From Streptomyces pactum (lineage in GTDB: Bacteria > Actinomycetota > Actinomycetes > Streptomycetales > Streptomycetaceae): a stretch of DNA of 64,000 nt. The stretch spans positions 1,612,001-1,676,000 of the forward strand of contig NZ_JACYXC010000001.1 in NCBI RefSeq assembly GCF_016031615.1. The letters are read 5' to 3'. This document shows positions 56,144 through 64,000 of the stretch, piece after piece. Within the stretch, counting starts at the first letter, position 1, and each line of letters starts with the position of its first letter. The notes beneath the pieces were generated by a model, which ran no database searches, had not been told where the DNA came from, and worked only from the letters and a program-made list of their open reading frames with translations. The position numbers and the translations under genes are program-made.

Positions 56144-56391
56144 GACGGTCGGTGCCACCGCCTGCCCGGTGACCGCCGGAATCCGGTGCCGCCGACGGTC
56201 GGTGACCGCCGCCCGGTGTCACCGGCGACCGGTGACCGCGGAATCCGGTGACCCGCCGATGGCCGGTGCCGCAGTGGCCCGCGTACGGCAGGTGCCACGG
56301 TGGCCCGCCGGGACGGGGGCCCGCCGGCGACCGGTGCCCGCCGGCGACCGGTTTTTGCCGCCGTGCCGGCACGGCGGGGCAGGATGGGGCC
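56144..56391. repeat. Imperfect GGTGACCGCCGGAATCCGGTG-type repeats
   Basis: Several related copies between the aceE terminator and the WYL regulator (about 56168, 56231 and 56325). No gene. Confidence 0.45.
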
Positions 56392-57378
56392 ATGCGAGCT
56401 GCCCGGTTGATCAAGTTGGTGCTGCTGCTCCAGAACCGGGAGTCGATGACGGCCGCGGAACTGGCGCGGGAGCTGGAGGTCTCCGAGCGCACCGTCTCCC
56501 GGGACGTGCTGGCGCTCTCCGAGGCCGGGGTGCCGGTGTACGCGGACCGTGGACGGGCCGGCGGGTACCGGCTGATCGGCGGGTACCGCACCCGGCTCAC
56601 CGGGCTGGGCCGGACCGAGGCGGAGACGCTCTTCCTCTCCGGGGTGCCGTCCGCGCTGCGCGAGATGGGGCTGGACGACGCCGCCTCGGCGGCCCGGCTG
56701 AAGGTGTCCGCGGCCCTCCGCCCGGAACTGCGGGACGCCGCCGACGGCGCGGCCCAGCGGTTCCACCTGGACGCGCCGGGCTGGTGGCAGGAGCCGACGA
56801 CGCCCGAGCTGCTGCCCGCGGTGGCGGAGGCGGTCTGGGACGACCGGCGGATCGGCGTCCGGTACCGGCGCAAGGACACCGAGGTGGTCCGCGAGCTGGA
56901 GCCGTACGGCCTGGTGCTCAAGGCGGGGGTCTGGTACCTGGCCGCCCGGGCGGGAGCGGACCTGCGGGTGTACCGGGTGGACCGGTTCACCGCCGTGGAG
57001 CCGCGCGCGGAGCGGTTCGACCGGCCGCCCGACTTCGACCTGCCCCGGTTCTGGGCCGAGCGGGCCGACGAGTTCGCCCGCTCGCTGCTGCGGGAGCGGG
57101 TGGTGCTCCGGCTGACCCCGGCCGGCGCCCGGCGGCTGCCGTACGTCACCGAGCGCGCGGCCGGCCGGGAGGCCGTGGCGGCGGCCGGCGACCCCGACGA
57201 GCAGGGCCGGGTGACCGTCTCACTGCCCGTCGAGTCGCTGGAGGTCGCCTACGAACAGCTGCTGGCGCTGGGCCCGGAGGCCGAGGTGCTGCGGCCGGCC
57301 GCGCTGCGCGAGCGCTTCGCACGGGCGGCGGCGCGGGCCGCGGCCCTCTACGGCGGGACCGGCGCGGCCACCGACTGA
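56392..57378 (+). CDS. WYL-domain transcriptional regulator
   Basis: 328 aa. N-terminal HTH (LIKLVLLLQNRESMTAAELA…SERTVSRDVLALSEAGVPVY), then a WYL domain (residues ~140-215) containing LVLKAGVWYLAAR and the YRVDRF motif, and a C-terminal WCX region. YafY/PafBC-type regulators bind nucleic acids or small molecules; the target here is unknown. The ATG at 56392 follows AGGATGGGG. Confidence 0.93.
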   Translation: MRAARLIKLVLLLQNRESMTAAELARELEVSERTVSRDVLALSEAGVPVYADRGRAGGYRLIGGYRTRLTGLGRTEAETLFLSGVPSALREMGLDDAASAARLKVSAALRPELRDAADGAAQRFHLDAPGWWQEPTTPELLPAVAEAVWDDRRIGVRYRRKDTEVVRELEPYGLVLKAGVWYLAARAGADLRVYRVDRFTAVEPRAERFDRPPDFDLPRFWAERADEFARSLLRERVVLRLTPAGARRLPYVTERAAGREAVAAAGDPDEQGRVTVSLPVESLEVAYEQLLALGPEAEVLRPAALRERFARAAARAAALYGGTGAATD

Positions 57379-57824
57379 CCCCGGCCGGCCCGCGCCCGCA
57401 CCGCCGGACACCCGCCCGTGGGCCCGCCGGATCCCGCCCCCGGTCCCGGCCGGCCGGGACCGGGGCCGACGGGCTGCTGTTCCGGGACCCCACGGCGGCG
57501 GGTCCGGGACCCCTGGTGCCGGGCCCGGCCCGCGGCGCCGGCTCCCGCCGGCCGAACCGCGACCCGACGGCGGCCGGCCGGGAACCCACCGCCCCCTCCA
57601 CGCCGGCCGCCGATGCCGGCGGTGACCCGCGGCACCCCCGGCGTCTGCGGCGCCCCCCGGGCGCCCCGGGCCGTGGCGGGACCCCGGGCCCCCCGGCGCG
57701 ACCGGGCACACCCGGGTGAGGCACGTGGTGTGGTGCTCCGCCACGCCCGGGTCGGTACGGAACCGGCGCGGCCCGGAGGCCACCGGGCCGGAGCCCGGCC
57801 GGTGGCCGGCCCGCCGCGCCCCGT
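57379..57824. other. Intergenic region between convergent WYL and SDR genes
   Basis: G/C-rich, no supported gene. CCCGGCCGGCCGGGACCGGG-like self-complementary segments near 57430-57460 could act as terminators. Confidence 0.4.
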
Positions 57825-58757
57825 CTAGCGGTAGTCCTCCTCCTTCGGCTTCCGGCCCGCCTCGGCGTCCATGATGAAGCGCCAGCCGTCCGGCCGGGTG
57901 CCGTCCAGGTCCGTGAAGCCGTAGACCCGGGACAGCTGTCCGCTGGAGAGCGACTGCCCGTTCCACCGGGCCACCTCCGGGTCCGCGGCGAGTGCCGCCA
58001 CCGCGCGGCCGGTGAACGCGGGCGTCTCGGAGATGCAGAAGTTCGGGTCCTGTTCGATCCCCGCGCGCCAGTTCTCCTCGGTCACCTTGAAGTAGGTGTC
58101 GAGCATCGCCTCCGACCGCAGGTAGCCCGGCGTGATGCACACCGCGGTGCAGCCCAGGTCCTTCAGTTCCTCACCGAGCCCGAAGGCCATCCGGATCGGC
58201 GCGTACTTGGCCAGGTCGAAGTACATCTGTCCCCGGTACTTCTGCATGTACTCGGCGGTGCCGTCGGTCACCTCCACCACCAGCCCGCCCGGCTTCCGGG
58301 TGAGCAGCGGCAGCGCGTACCGGTGGGTGATGAGGTGGGTGACGACCCCGAGCCGGAGCATCCGCAGACCGGCGTCGAGGTCGGCCTCCCACAGCTTGCG
58401 GTCCAGCCCGCCGTCACCGACCCAGAGGTAGTCGCCACCCCAGACCCCGTTCACCAGGATGTCCAGCCGCCCCTGCTCCCGGTCGATCCGCTCCACCAGC
58501 GCCTGGACCTGTTCACGCTCCAGGTGGTCGGTGGGGACCGCGATGCCGGTGCCGCCGGCCGCCGTCACCAGCTCCGCCGTCCCCTCGACGGTCTCGGTCG
58601 CCCGGCCCACCTCGCTGACGTTCGTGGCGGTGGTGCGTCCGGTGACGTAGACGGTGGCCCCGGCCGCCCCCAGTTCGACGGCGATCGCCCGGCTCGCGCC
58701 CCGGGTGGCCCCCGCGACCAGTGCGATCTTCCCCGCGAGCGTGCCCTGTGCAGTCAC
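57825..58757 (-). CDS. Short-chain dehydrogenase/reductase
   Basis: 310 aa. NAD(P)-binding GATRGASRA (a variant of TGxxxGxG), NGVWGG in place of NNAG, and YFDLAKYA with the catalytic Tyr-x3-Lys. A C-terminal extension mentions KPKEEDYR. The GTG at 58757 follows AGGAAG. The nonstandard NNAG position places it in the atypical SDRs. Substrate unknown. Confidence 0.92.
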   Translation of the reverse strand: MTAQGTLAGKIALVAGATRGASRAIAVELGAAGATVYVTGRTTATNVSEVGRATETVEGTAELVTAAGGTGIAVPTDHLEREQVQALVERIDREQGRLDILVNGVWGGDYLWVGDGGLDRKLWEADLDAGLRMLRLGVVTHLITHRYALPLLTRKPGGLVVEVTDGTAEYMQKYRGQMYFDLAKYAPIRMAFGLGEELKDLGCTAVCITPGYLRSEAMLDTYFKVTEENWRAGIEQDPNFCISETPAFTGRAVAALAADPEVARWNGQSLSSGQLSRVYGFTDLDGTRPDGWRFIMDAEAGRKPKEEDYR

Positions 58758-59281
58758 TGCTTGTTCTTCCTCTCGGTCCACCTGTGGTTGACGCGCCGAG
58801 ACTCGCAGCGAAAGGCGACATCTTCTGTCCGTATTTCCGGCGTCCTTCACCGGATCCGGAGCGAACCGACGCCGCGTCCCGCCACCGCCCGCCCGTTCGC
58901 CCGGCCGTGGCGGTGCGGGCCCGACCGGTCCGTCCCGTACGGCCCCGGTCCTCCTCGGCCACCTCCCCCGGTCCGGCCACTCCCCCGGTTCCCCGGGGCC
59001 GCCCGGTGGCTTCTCCGGCTCCGGGACCGTCCGGTGGACCCGCGGGCCCGGGCCGGCCGGTGGCGCCGTCCGCCGGGCCCGGGTCCAGAGGCCCGCCGGC
59101 CTGGGACCAGGGTCCGCCGAGGGAGCGGCGGCCGCATCCGGTGACCCGCGTGGGGACGGGCCCCGCGGGCCGTGTCCAGGCCCGCCGGGCCCTGCGCGGG
59201 ACCTCGTCGGCCCCGGCCCGCGCCCCCGCGGGGCCCGTTCCGCGTGCGGGGCCGGGCGGCAGGCCGGATGCTGGTCCCGTG
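58758..59281. other. Divergent intergenic region between SDR and DUF4240 genes
   Basis: Expected to hold both promoters. CTGTCCGTATTTCCGG near 58826 is the only A/T-richer patch. No gene supported. Confidence 0.4.
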
Positions 59282-59800
59282 ATGGACGAAACGGAGTTCT
59301 GGGAGTTGATCGACAGCACCCGGGAAGCCGCCGAGGGCGATCCGGAGGACCAGTCCGACCTGCTGGTCGAGCGGCTGGTGGACCTGGACCCGGACGCGGT
59401 GCTCGACTTCGCCCGTCACTTCGAGGCCCGCTTCGACCGGGCGTACCGCTGGGACCTGCTGGGTGCCGCGCGCATCCTGCTGGGCACGGCCGACGACGAC
59501 GCCTTCGAGGCCTTCCGGTGCTGGCTGATCGGGCAGGGCCGGGAGGTCTTCGAGGGCGCGCTGCACGAACCGGACCGGCTCGCCGAACTCCTGCCGGACT
59601 TCGACGAGCGGGAGGACGGTGACTGCGAGGACCTCGGGTACGTCGCGGACGAGGCGTACGAGCAGCTGACCGGGGTGGAACTCCCGGGGCTGGGGCTGCC
59701 CGCGCGCCGGGACGAGCCGGACGGCACCCCGGTGCCGCTCGACGACGAGACGGCACTCGCCGAGCGCTACCCCCTCCTCTGGGCCCGGTTCCGCACCTGA
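59282..59800 (+). CDS. DUF4240 domain protein
   Basis: 172 aa, acidic and soluble. The N-terminal MDETEFWELIDSTREAAEGD is the conserved opening of the DUF4240 family. FDRAYRWDLLGAARILLG and CEDLGYVADEAYEQLTG follow. Function unknown. The ATG at 59282 lies close after a G-rich site. Stands alone on the plus strand. Confidence 0.88.
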   Translation: MDETEFWELIDSTREAAEGDPEDQSDLLVERLVDLDPDAVLDFARHFEARFDRAYRWDLLGAARILLGTADDDAFEAFRCWLIGQGREVFEGALHEPDRLAELLPDFDEREDGDCEDLGYVADEAYEQLTGVELPGLGLPARRDEPDGTPVPLDDETALAERYPLLWARFRT

Positions 59801-59884
59801 CCCACCCGGGCCGGACCGCGACCCCGAGCGGGTGCCCGGCTCTCACGGGGCGCCGGGTCCCAGGCCCCCCGGCCCCGGCGCCAA

Positions 59885-60070
59885 CCCCTACGGGCCCCGC
59901 TCACCGTTCGTCCTCGCACGGGCCCCGGTGCACCCCTACGGGTAGCGCTCCCCTCACGGGTTCCGGCACCCCTACGGGTGACGCTCCCCTTATAGGTCCC
60001 GGCACCCCTACGGGTAACCCTCCCCCTTACCGATTCCGGCCCCCTTACGGGTTCCGGCACCCCTACGGGT
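59885..60070. repeat. Degenerate tandem array with CCCCTACGGG core, 36-37-nt period
   Basis: Cores at 59889, 59937, 59973, 60009, 60046 (CTTACGGG variant) and 60064 (positions of the central T). Conserved TTCCGGCACC precedes most cores. It lies after the DUF4240 gene. Same core in the opposite sense as the array at 38.6 kb. Confidence 0.75.
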
Positions 60071-60503
60071 TTCCGGTCCGTCCAGCCGGCGCCCCGACCC
60101 GCCTGCCGGGGTGCCGGTCGGCCGTGCCGCCAGGTGCCCCGGTCCACCCGGACCGGTGACGGCCGCCGGGGCACGCCGGTCCCGCCCCTGGCGCCGGCCG
60201 GACAGTGCGCCCGGTCGGCCACACCCACCCCCGGGCCCGCCTGTGTCACGGCCGACGGCCGGAGGACCGGGAACCGGACGGTTTCACCGGCGGCCGGCAG
60301 GCCCGGCGGGACACCGACGGCCGGGAGGCGCCCACGGGACACCCGCCACGGCCGCCTGTACCGGGCCGCCGGAAGGCCGGACGGGCGCCCCACCCACGGC
60401 CGGGCGCACCGCCGACGGCCGGGTGAACTGACCGCGGACCGGCGGCCCCGGACATCGGCTCGTCGTCATCCGGTCCGCCGGCGTCCGGTCCGCCGGCCGG
60501 AGT
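60071..60503. other. Intergenic region between repeat array and acetyltransferase
   Basis: Frequent GACGGCCGG(A/G)(G/A)G motifs, no supported gene. Confidence 0.4.
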
Positions 60504-61007
60504 TCAGCCGGCCAGCGAGCGGGCCATCAGCACGTCGTCCACGGCCACCCCGTCCAGCAGGAACTCGCCGCGCAGCACACCCTCCACCACGTACCCCTCG
60601 GACTCGTAGAGCCGACGGGCGGGAGCGTTGTGGCCCAGCACCCGCAGCGTGAGCCGGGTGGCGCCCTGCCGCCGGGCCTCGTCGGCCGCCGCGTGCAGCA
60701 GCGCCCGCGCCACGCCCCGGCCGCGCGCCCGGTCGTCCACCACCAGCCCGCCGATCTGCCGTACGTGCGCGTTGCTGGCCAGGGGGGTGGCCGGCACCAC
60801 CCGGACGTACCCGGCGAGGTCTCCGCCGGCCTCGGCCACCAGCACGTGCTCCGGCCGGGTCCGCTCGTTGAAGAAGGACTCCGCCCCGGCGGCCTGCTCC
60901 GGCTCCGGCTGTACGGAGTGCAGGGTGGACCAGGTGCGGAGGTCCAGGTCCACCAGCGCGGCATCGTCGGCGAGGGTGGCCGGGCGTATGGTCACAGTGT
61001 TCGGCAT
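60504..61007 (-). CDS. GNAT family N-acetyltransferase
   Basis: 167 aa, standard single-domain GNAT. The acetyl-CoA loop is DDRARGRGVARALLHAA (R/Q-x-x-G-x-G/A), followed by NAPARRLYESEGY. It acetylates an amine on an unknown substrate. ATG at 61007 precedes the usual TIRPATLADDAAL. Confidence 0.93.
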   Translation of the reverse strand: MPNTVTIRPATLADDAALVDLDLRTWSTLHSVQPEPEQAAGAESFFNERTRPEHVLVAEAGGDLAGYVRVVPATPLASNAHVRQIGGLVVDDRARGRGVARALLHAAADEARRQGATRLTLRVLGHNAPARRLYESEGYVVEGVLRGEFLLDGVAVDDVLMARSLAG

Positions 61008-61464
61008 CCGGCCACTCTGGCAGCCCGGTCGGCCCACCGCCACCGAATACCCGCAGGTCATCCGGGTCTCGACGTACCCCGCACCGGCCCGCACCGGCCC
61101 CGCCCCGACCGAGCGCCCCGCACCCGCTCCCGCACGGCGCCGGAGCACCGCGCCGGCCCCGGCGGTCCGCCCACCACCGCCCGTGCCCCGCGGCACACCC
61201 TCCGGTACCCGTACCGCCCGTACCGCTCCTTCCGCCCGTCCCGTCCGGCAGCACCGGGGCCCGGCACGGCGCACCCTGCCGCGCGCCGTCCGGCCCGCGC
61301 CCGCCCCGCCCGCACGGCCCGGGTCCGCGGCACGTCCCCCGGCCGGTACCGCCCCCGCACGACCAGCACCTCCCCGGCACCTCTCCCGGCCGCCGGTCCG
61401 GCCGGCACGGTGGCGGCGGCGATGCGCGGGTGTCGGGCGGTCCGGATGGGGGAGGATGTCCGGC
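61008..61464. other. Divergent intergenic region between GNAT and epimerase genes
   Basis: Pro/Arg-rich in all frames, no supported gene. Promoters of both genes should lie here. Confidence 0.4.
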
Positions 61465-62367
61465 ATGCGCGTCGCGGTCACCGGCTCCTCCGGACTCATC
61501 GGTACGGCACTGGTCCGCGCGCTGGCGGCCGACGGCCACCAGGTGCTGCGCCTGGTCCGCCGGCCGCCGCGCGCCGCGGACGAGGCCCGGTGGGACCCGG
61601 ATGGGCAGTGGGTGGACGGCACGGCGCTGGCGGGCTGTGACGCGGTGGTCCACCTCGCCGGCGCGGGCGTCGCCGACCGCCGCTGGTCGGACGCCTACAA
61701 GAAGCGCGTACGGGACAGCCGGGTGCTCGGCACCGCCGCGATCGCCGAGGCCGTGGCCGGTCTGCACACCCCGCCCAGGGTGCTGATCTCCGCCAGCGGC
61801 ACCGGGTTCTACGGAAATCCCGGCAGCCGCCCGGTGGACGAGCGGGACCCCGAGGGCGACGGCTTCCTGGCGCGGGTGTGCGAGGAGTGGGAGGCGGCGG
61901 CGGAGATCGCGGCCGAGGCCGGCGTGCGTACCGTGTACGCCCGTACCGGGATGGTCGTGGCCCGGGAGGGCGGCGCCTGGGCCCGGCTCTTCCCGCTGTT
62001 CCGGTGCGGCCTGGGCGGTCGGCTGGGCGACGGCCGCCAGTACTGGAGCTTCATCTCGCTGCACGACCACATCGCCGCGCTCCGCCACCTCATCGGCACC
62101 GAGGAACTGGCCGGGCCGGTGAACCTGACGGCTCCGCACCCGGCGACCAACCGCGAGGTGGTGGCCGCGATGAGCCGGGTGCTGCACCGGCCGGCGCTGC
62201 TGCCGGTGCCGGCCTGGGCGCTGCGGCTGGCGCTCGGCGAGGTCGCGGGGGACGTGCTGGGCAGTCAGCGGGTGCTGCCCGCACGGCTGCTGGAGTCCGG
62301 CTTCACCTTCGCCCACCCCACCGTGGAGGACGCGGTCCGCGCCGCCTGGACCGCCGCCCCGCGCTGA
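61465..62367 (+). CDS. TIGR01777 family NAD-dependent epimerase
   Basis: 300 aa. Atypical SDR39U1/YfcH-like protein: nucleotide-binding VTGSSGLIGTALVRAL, VVHLAGAGVADRRW, SASGTGFYGNPG and the C-terminal DUF1731-type region GEVAGDVLGSQRVLPARLL. Substrate unknown. The ATG at 61465 is chosen because GGAGG lies nine bases upstream; an earlier ATG at 61456 is too near the site. Confidence 0.93.
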   Translation: MRVAVTGSSGLIGTALVRALAADGHQVLRLVRRPPRAADEARWDPDGQWVDGTALAGCDAVVHLAGAGVADRRWSDAYKKRVRDSRVLGTAAIAEAVAGLHTPPRVLISASGTGFYGNPGSRPVDERDPEGDGFLARVCEEWEAAAEIAAEAGVRTVYARTGMVVAREGGAWARLFPLFRCGLGGRLGDGRQYWSFISLHDHIAALRHLIGTEELAGPVNLTAPHPATNREVVAAMSRVLHRPALLPVPAWALRLALGEVAGDVLGSQRVLPARLLESGFTFAHPTVEDAVRAAWTAAPR

Positions 62368-62689
62368 CCGGCGCGGCCCGACCGACCCGGAACGGCCCCG
62401 CGCCGGCCCGGGCGCCCCGCGGCTGTCCGGGGCTCCCCGCGCCCGATGTGCCCGCCGCGCCGTACCGGCTGACGTCCGGTCCGCAGCGGCCGACGCACCC
62501 CGTGCCGGCCCGGCCGCCCCCGTACCGACCAGCCCGGCCGGGCCCCGCACCGCACCGCACCGCACCGACCCGACCTGAGACGGTCCCGCGCCCGCCGACA
62601 CGGCCCGCACCCTGGCCCCTCGCGGCCCCCGCGCGCCCCTGGACACCCGGCCCCGGGCCGACCGACCGGGGCGGCACGCACCCGACCTC

Positions 62690-62814
62690 CCCACCGGATC
62701 TCCCCGGCCCCAACGTGACTTCCCCGGTCCGCACGAGATCTCCGGACCGATCGCGGAAACCCCCGGACCGACCGCGCAACTCCCTGACCGGGCACGGAAC
62801 TCCCCCGGCCGGCC
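62690..62814. repeat. Degenerate ~21-bp tandem repeats
   Basis: About five or six diverged CTCCCCGGACCG…CGCG-AA units run head to tail directly before the hairpin at 62815-62862. Confidence 0.5.
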
Positions 62815-62862
62815 GGGGCACATCCCGGTGGCACGGCCCCGTGTGCCACCGGGATGTGCCCC
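62815..62862. terminator. 20-bp perfect hairpin upstream of the oxidoreductase
   Basis: GGGGCACATCCCGGTGGCAC (62815-62834) and its complement (62843-62862) around an 8-nt loop. It lies ~450 nt after the epimerase and ~155 nt before the next gene, and may end epimerase read-through. Confidence 0.65.
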
Positions 62863-63016
62863 CGTCCGGCGTGCGACCGGTGTGCTCCCGTGCCCCGGTG
62901 AACGCGCCGACCGGGAGGGCCCGGTTCCCCTCCTACCGTCGTTCCGGGGACGTATCCGGGCGGCCTGTTGCGGGCATCAGGCCCCCGAGCGAACGCACCG
63001 ACCTCCGGGAGGGCCC

Positions 63017-64000
63017 GTGCAGCAGCCTGCGCATCACACCGACGTCGTCATCGTGGGGGCCGGCCCGGCCGGTCTCGCCGCCGCTCACCAACTCACCAGC
63101 GCCGGGGTCTCGGTCACGGTGCTGGAAGCCGCCCCACGGGTGGGCGGACGGATGACCACCGACCTGATCGACGGATTCCGGCTGGACCGCAGCGGCCAGC
63201 TGCTGATCACCTCGTACCCGGAGCTGCGCCGCGGCCCGGGCCTGGAAGGGCTGGCGCTGCGGCCGTTCTCCCCCGGGGTGCTGGTCCACGGCGACGGCCG
63301 CACCCAGCGGATCGGCGGCCCACGGAACACGAGGGGCGCACTCACCAGGGCCCGCGCCTTCGCCAGTGCCGCGCGCGCCCCGCTCGGCGGGGCGCTCGAC
63401 CAGGCCCGGCTGGGGGCCGCGCTGAGCCGGCTCGCCGCCCAGCCGTCCGCGCGGCTGCTCGCCCGGCCGGACCGCCCGGTCGGGGAGACGCTGGCCGCCC
63501 GCGGGCTCCCGTCCCGGACCATCGAAACCTTTCTGCGCCCGCTGCTGATCTCGCTGCTCCAGGATCCCGGGCTGACCACCTCCAGCCGCTGCGCCGACCT
63601 GGTGCTGCGCGGTTACGCGCGCGGCCGGCTCTGTCTGCCGGCCGGGGGCGCGGCCCGGCTGCCCGAACTCCTCGCCGCCACCCTGCCGCCGGGTACCGTG
63701 CGCACCGGCGTCCGTGCCGTCGCCGCCTCCACCACCTCGGTGACCACCGCCGAGCACGGCGAGTTCGGCTGCCGGTCGGTGTTGGTGGCCACCGGGGCCC
63801 GGGCCGCGGCGGAGCTGCTGCCGGGGTTGCGGCTGCCCGGCTTCCACCCGGTCACCGTGCTGCACCACACCGCCGACGCCCCGCCGCTGCGGGAGGCCGC
63901 GTTGGTCCTGGCCGCCGACGGCCGGGGCCCGGTCGCCCACACCACGGTCGCCAGCGAGGTCGACCCGTCACGCACCCCGCCCGGCCGCACGCTGATCACC
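63017..64000 (+). CDS. NAD(P)/FAD-dependent oxidoreductase (amine-oxidase/desaturase type), partial
   Basis: The first 328 codons; the C-terminus lies beyond the window. The FAD Rossmann motif VVIVGAGPAGLAAAHQL is at residues ~10-26, followed by LEAAPRVGGRMTTD, the second FAD-contacting motif of flavin amine oxidases and phytoene desaturases. Further on come RTIETFLRPLLISLLQDPGL and SVLVATGARAAAELLPG. The GTG at 63017 has GGGAGG four bases upstream. Substrate unknown; the fold suggests oxidation or desaturation. Confidence 0.9.
   Translation, partial: MQQPAHHTDVVIVGAGPAGLAAAHQLTSAGVSVTVLEAAPRVGGRMTTDLIDGFRLDRSGQLLITSYPELRRGPGLEGLALRPFSPGVLVHGDGRTQRIGGPRNTRGALTRARAFASAARAPLGGALDQARLGAALSRLAAQPSARLLARPDRPVGETLAARGLPSRTIETFLRPLLISLLQDPGLTTSSRCADLVLRGYARGRLCLPAGGAARLPELLAATLPPGTVRTGVRAVAASTTSVTTAEHGEFGCRSVLVATGARAAAELLPGLRLPGFHPVTVLHHTADAPPLREAALVLAADGRGPVAHTTVASEVDPSRTPPGRTLIT

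Noticed and set aside
53320..56766. 1148-codon minus-strand open frame
   Set aside because: Shadow of aceE.

Overview
The window is chromosomal DNA from a high-GC actinomycete, almost certainly a Streptomyces or close relative. Genes have G/C at nearly every third codon position, many start with GTG, and ribosome-binding sites are GGAGG-like. Gene content and order match the conserved Streptomyces core segment that runs from the NlpC/P60 pair through qcrCAB/ctaCDEF, pspA and cob genes to pepA, lpd, sucB and aceE. I see no tRNA or rRNA gene, CRISPR array, prophage or transposase.

Layout. 1-2.1 kb: two tandem NlpC/P60 cell-wall hydrolases (minus; the first is cut by the window edge); the second has a leader that looks like a shortened c-di-AMP (ydaO) riboswitch. 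3.4-6.2 kb: NYN-domain protein, rhomboid protease and a small Lrp/AsnC ligand-binding protein. 6.4-8.1 kb: a class-V PLP aminotransferase behind a SAM-IV riboswitch. 8.7-11.3 kb: trpD and a cytochrome P450 that looks like an insertion. 11.6-21.2 kb: the cytochrome bcc-aa3 supercomplex in two minus-strand operons (ctaE-qcrC-qcrA-qcrB and ctaC-ctaD-ctaF), with a receiver-like protein and an L,D-transpeptidase between them. 21.7-30.5 kb: a cysteine desulfurase-TusA fusion (frameshifted), adenosine kinase, a large membrane protein, an IscA/ErpA-type Fe-S carrier and nadA. 30.7-36 kb: a LuxR-type two-component system, pspA with its PspAA partner, a DUF3043 membrane protein and a methyltransferase. 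36.6-40.2 kb: an ABC exporter (frameshifted) and an HtrA-like lipoprotein protease. 40.6-45.9 kb: late cobalamin genes (a CobU with a metallo-beta-lactamase-like N-terminus, cobT, cobS) and a membrane protein. 46.5-56.1 kb: pepA, lpd, sucB, a FadR-type regulator and aceE, i.e. the parts of a pyruvate/2-oxoglutarate dehydrogenase system. 56.4-64 kb: WYL regulator, SDR, DUF4240 protein, GNAT acetyltransferase, TIGR01777 epimerase and a partial FAD oxidoreductase.

Functional themes are aerobic respiration, Fe-S/sulfur supply (IscA, desulfurase-TusA, SAM-responsive aminotransferase), NAD and B12 synthesis, central 2-oxoacid metabolism, and envelope maintenance (NlpC/P60, L,D-transpeptidase, PspA, HtrA).

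Three genes (desulfurase-TusA, ABC exporter, sucB) are broken only by single extra G or C bases in homopolymer runs. Removing those bases restores normal proteins, so assembly error is more likely than true pseudogenes. The intergenic DNA is unusually rich in structure: perfect terminator-like hairpins, a 7-bp microsatellite, a 22-bp tandem repeat over a stop codon, and two remote arrays that share a CCCCTACGGG core at about 37-nt spacing. I found no clearly new multi-gene system. The least explained signals are the leader RNAs, the palindromes over promoters or starts, and the repeat family.
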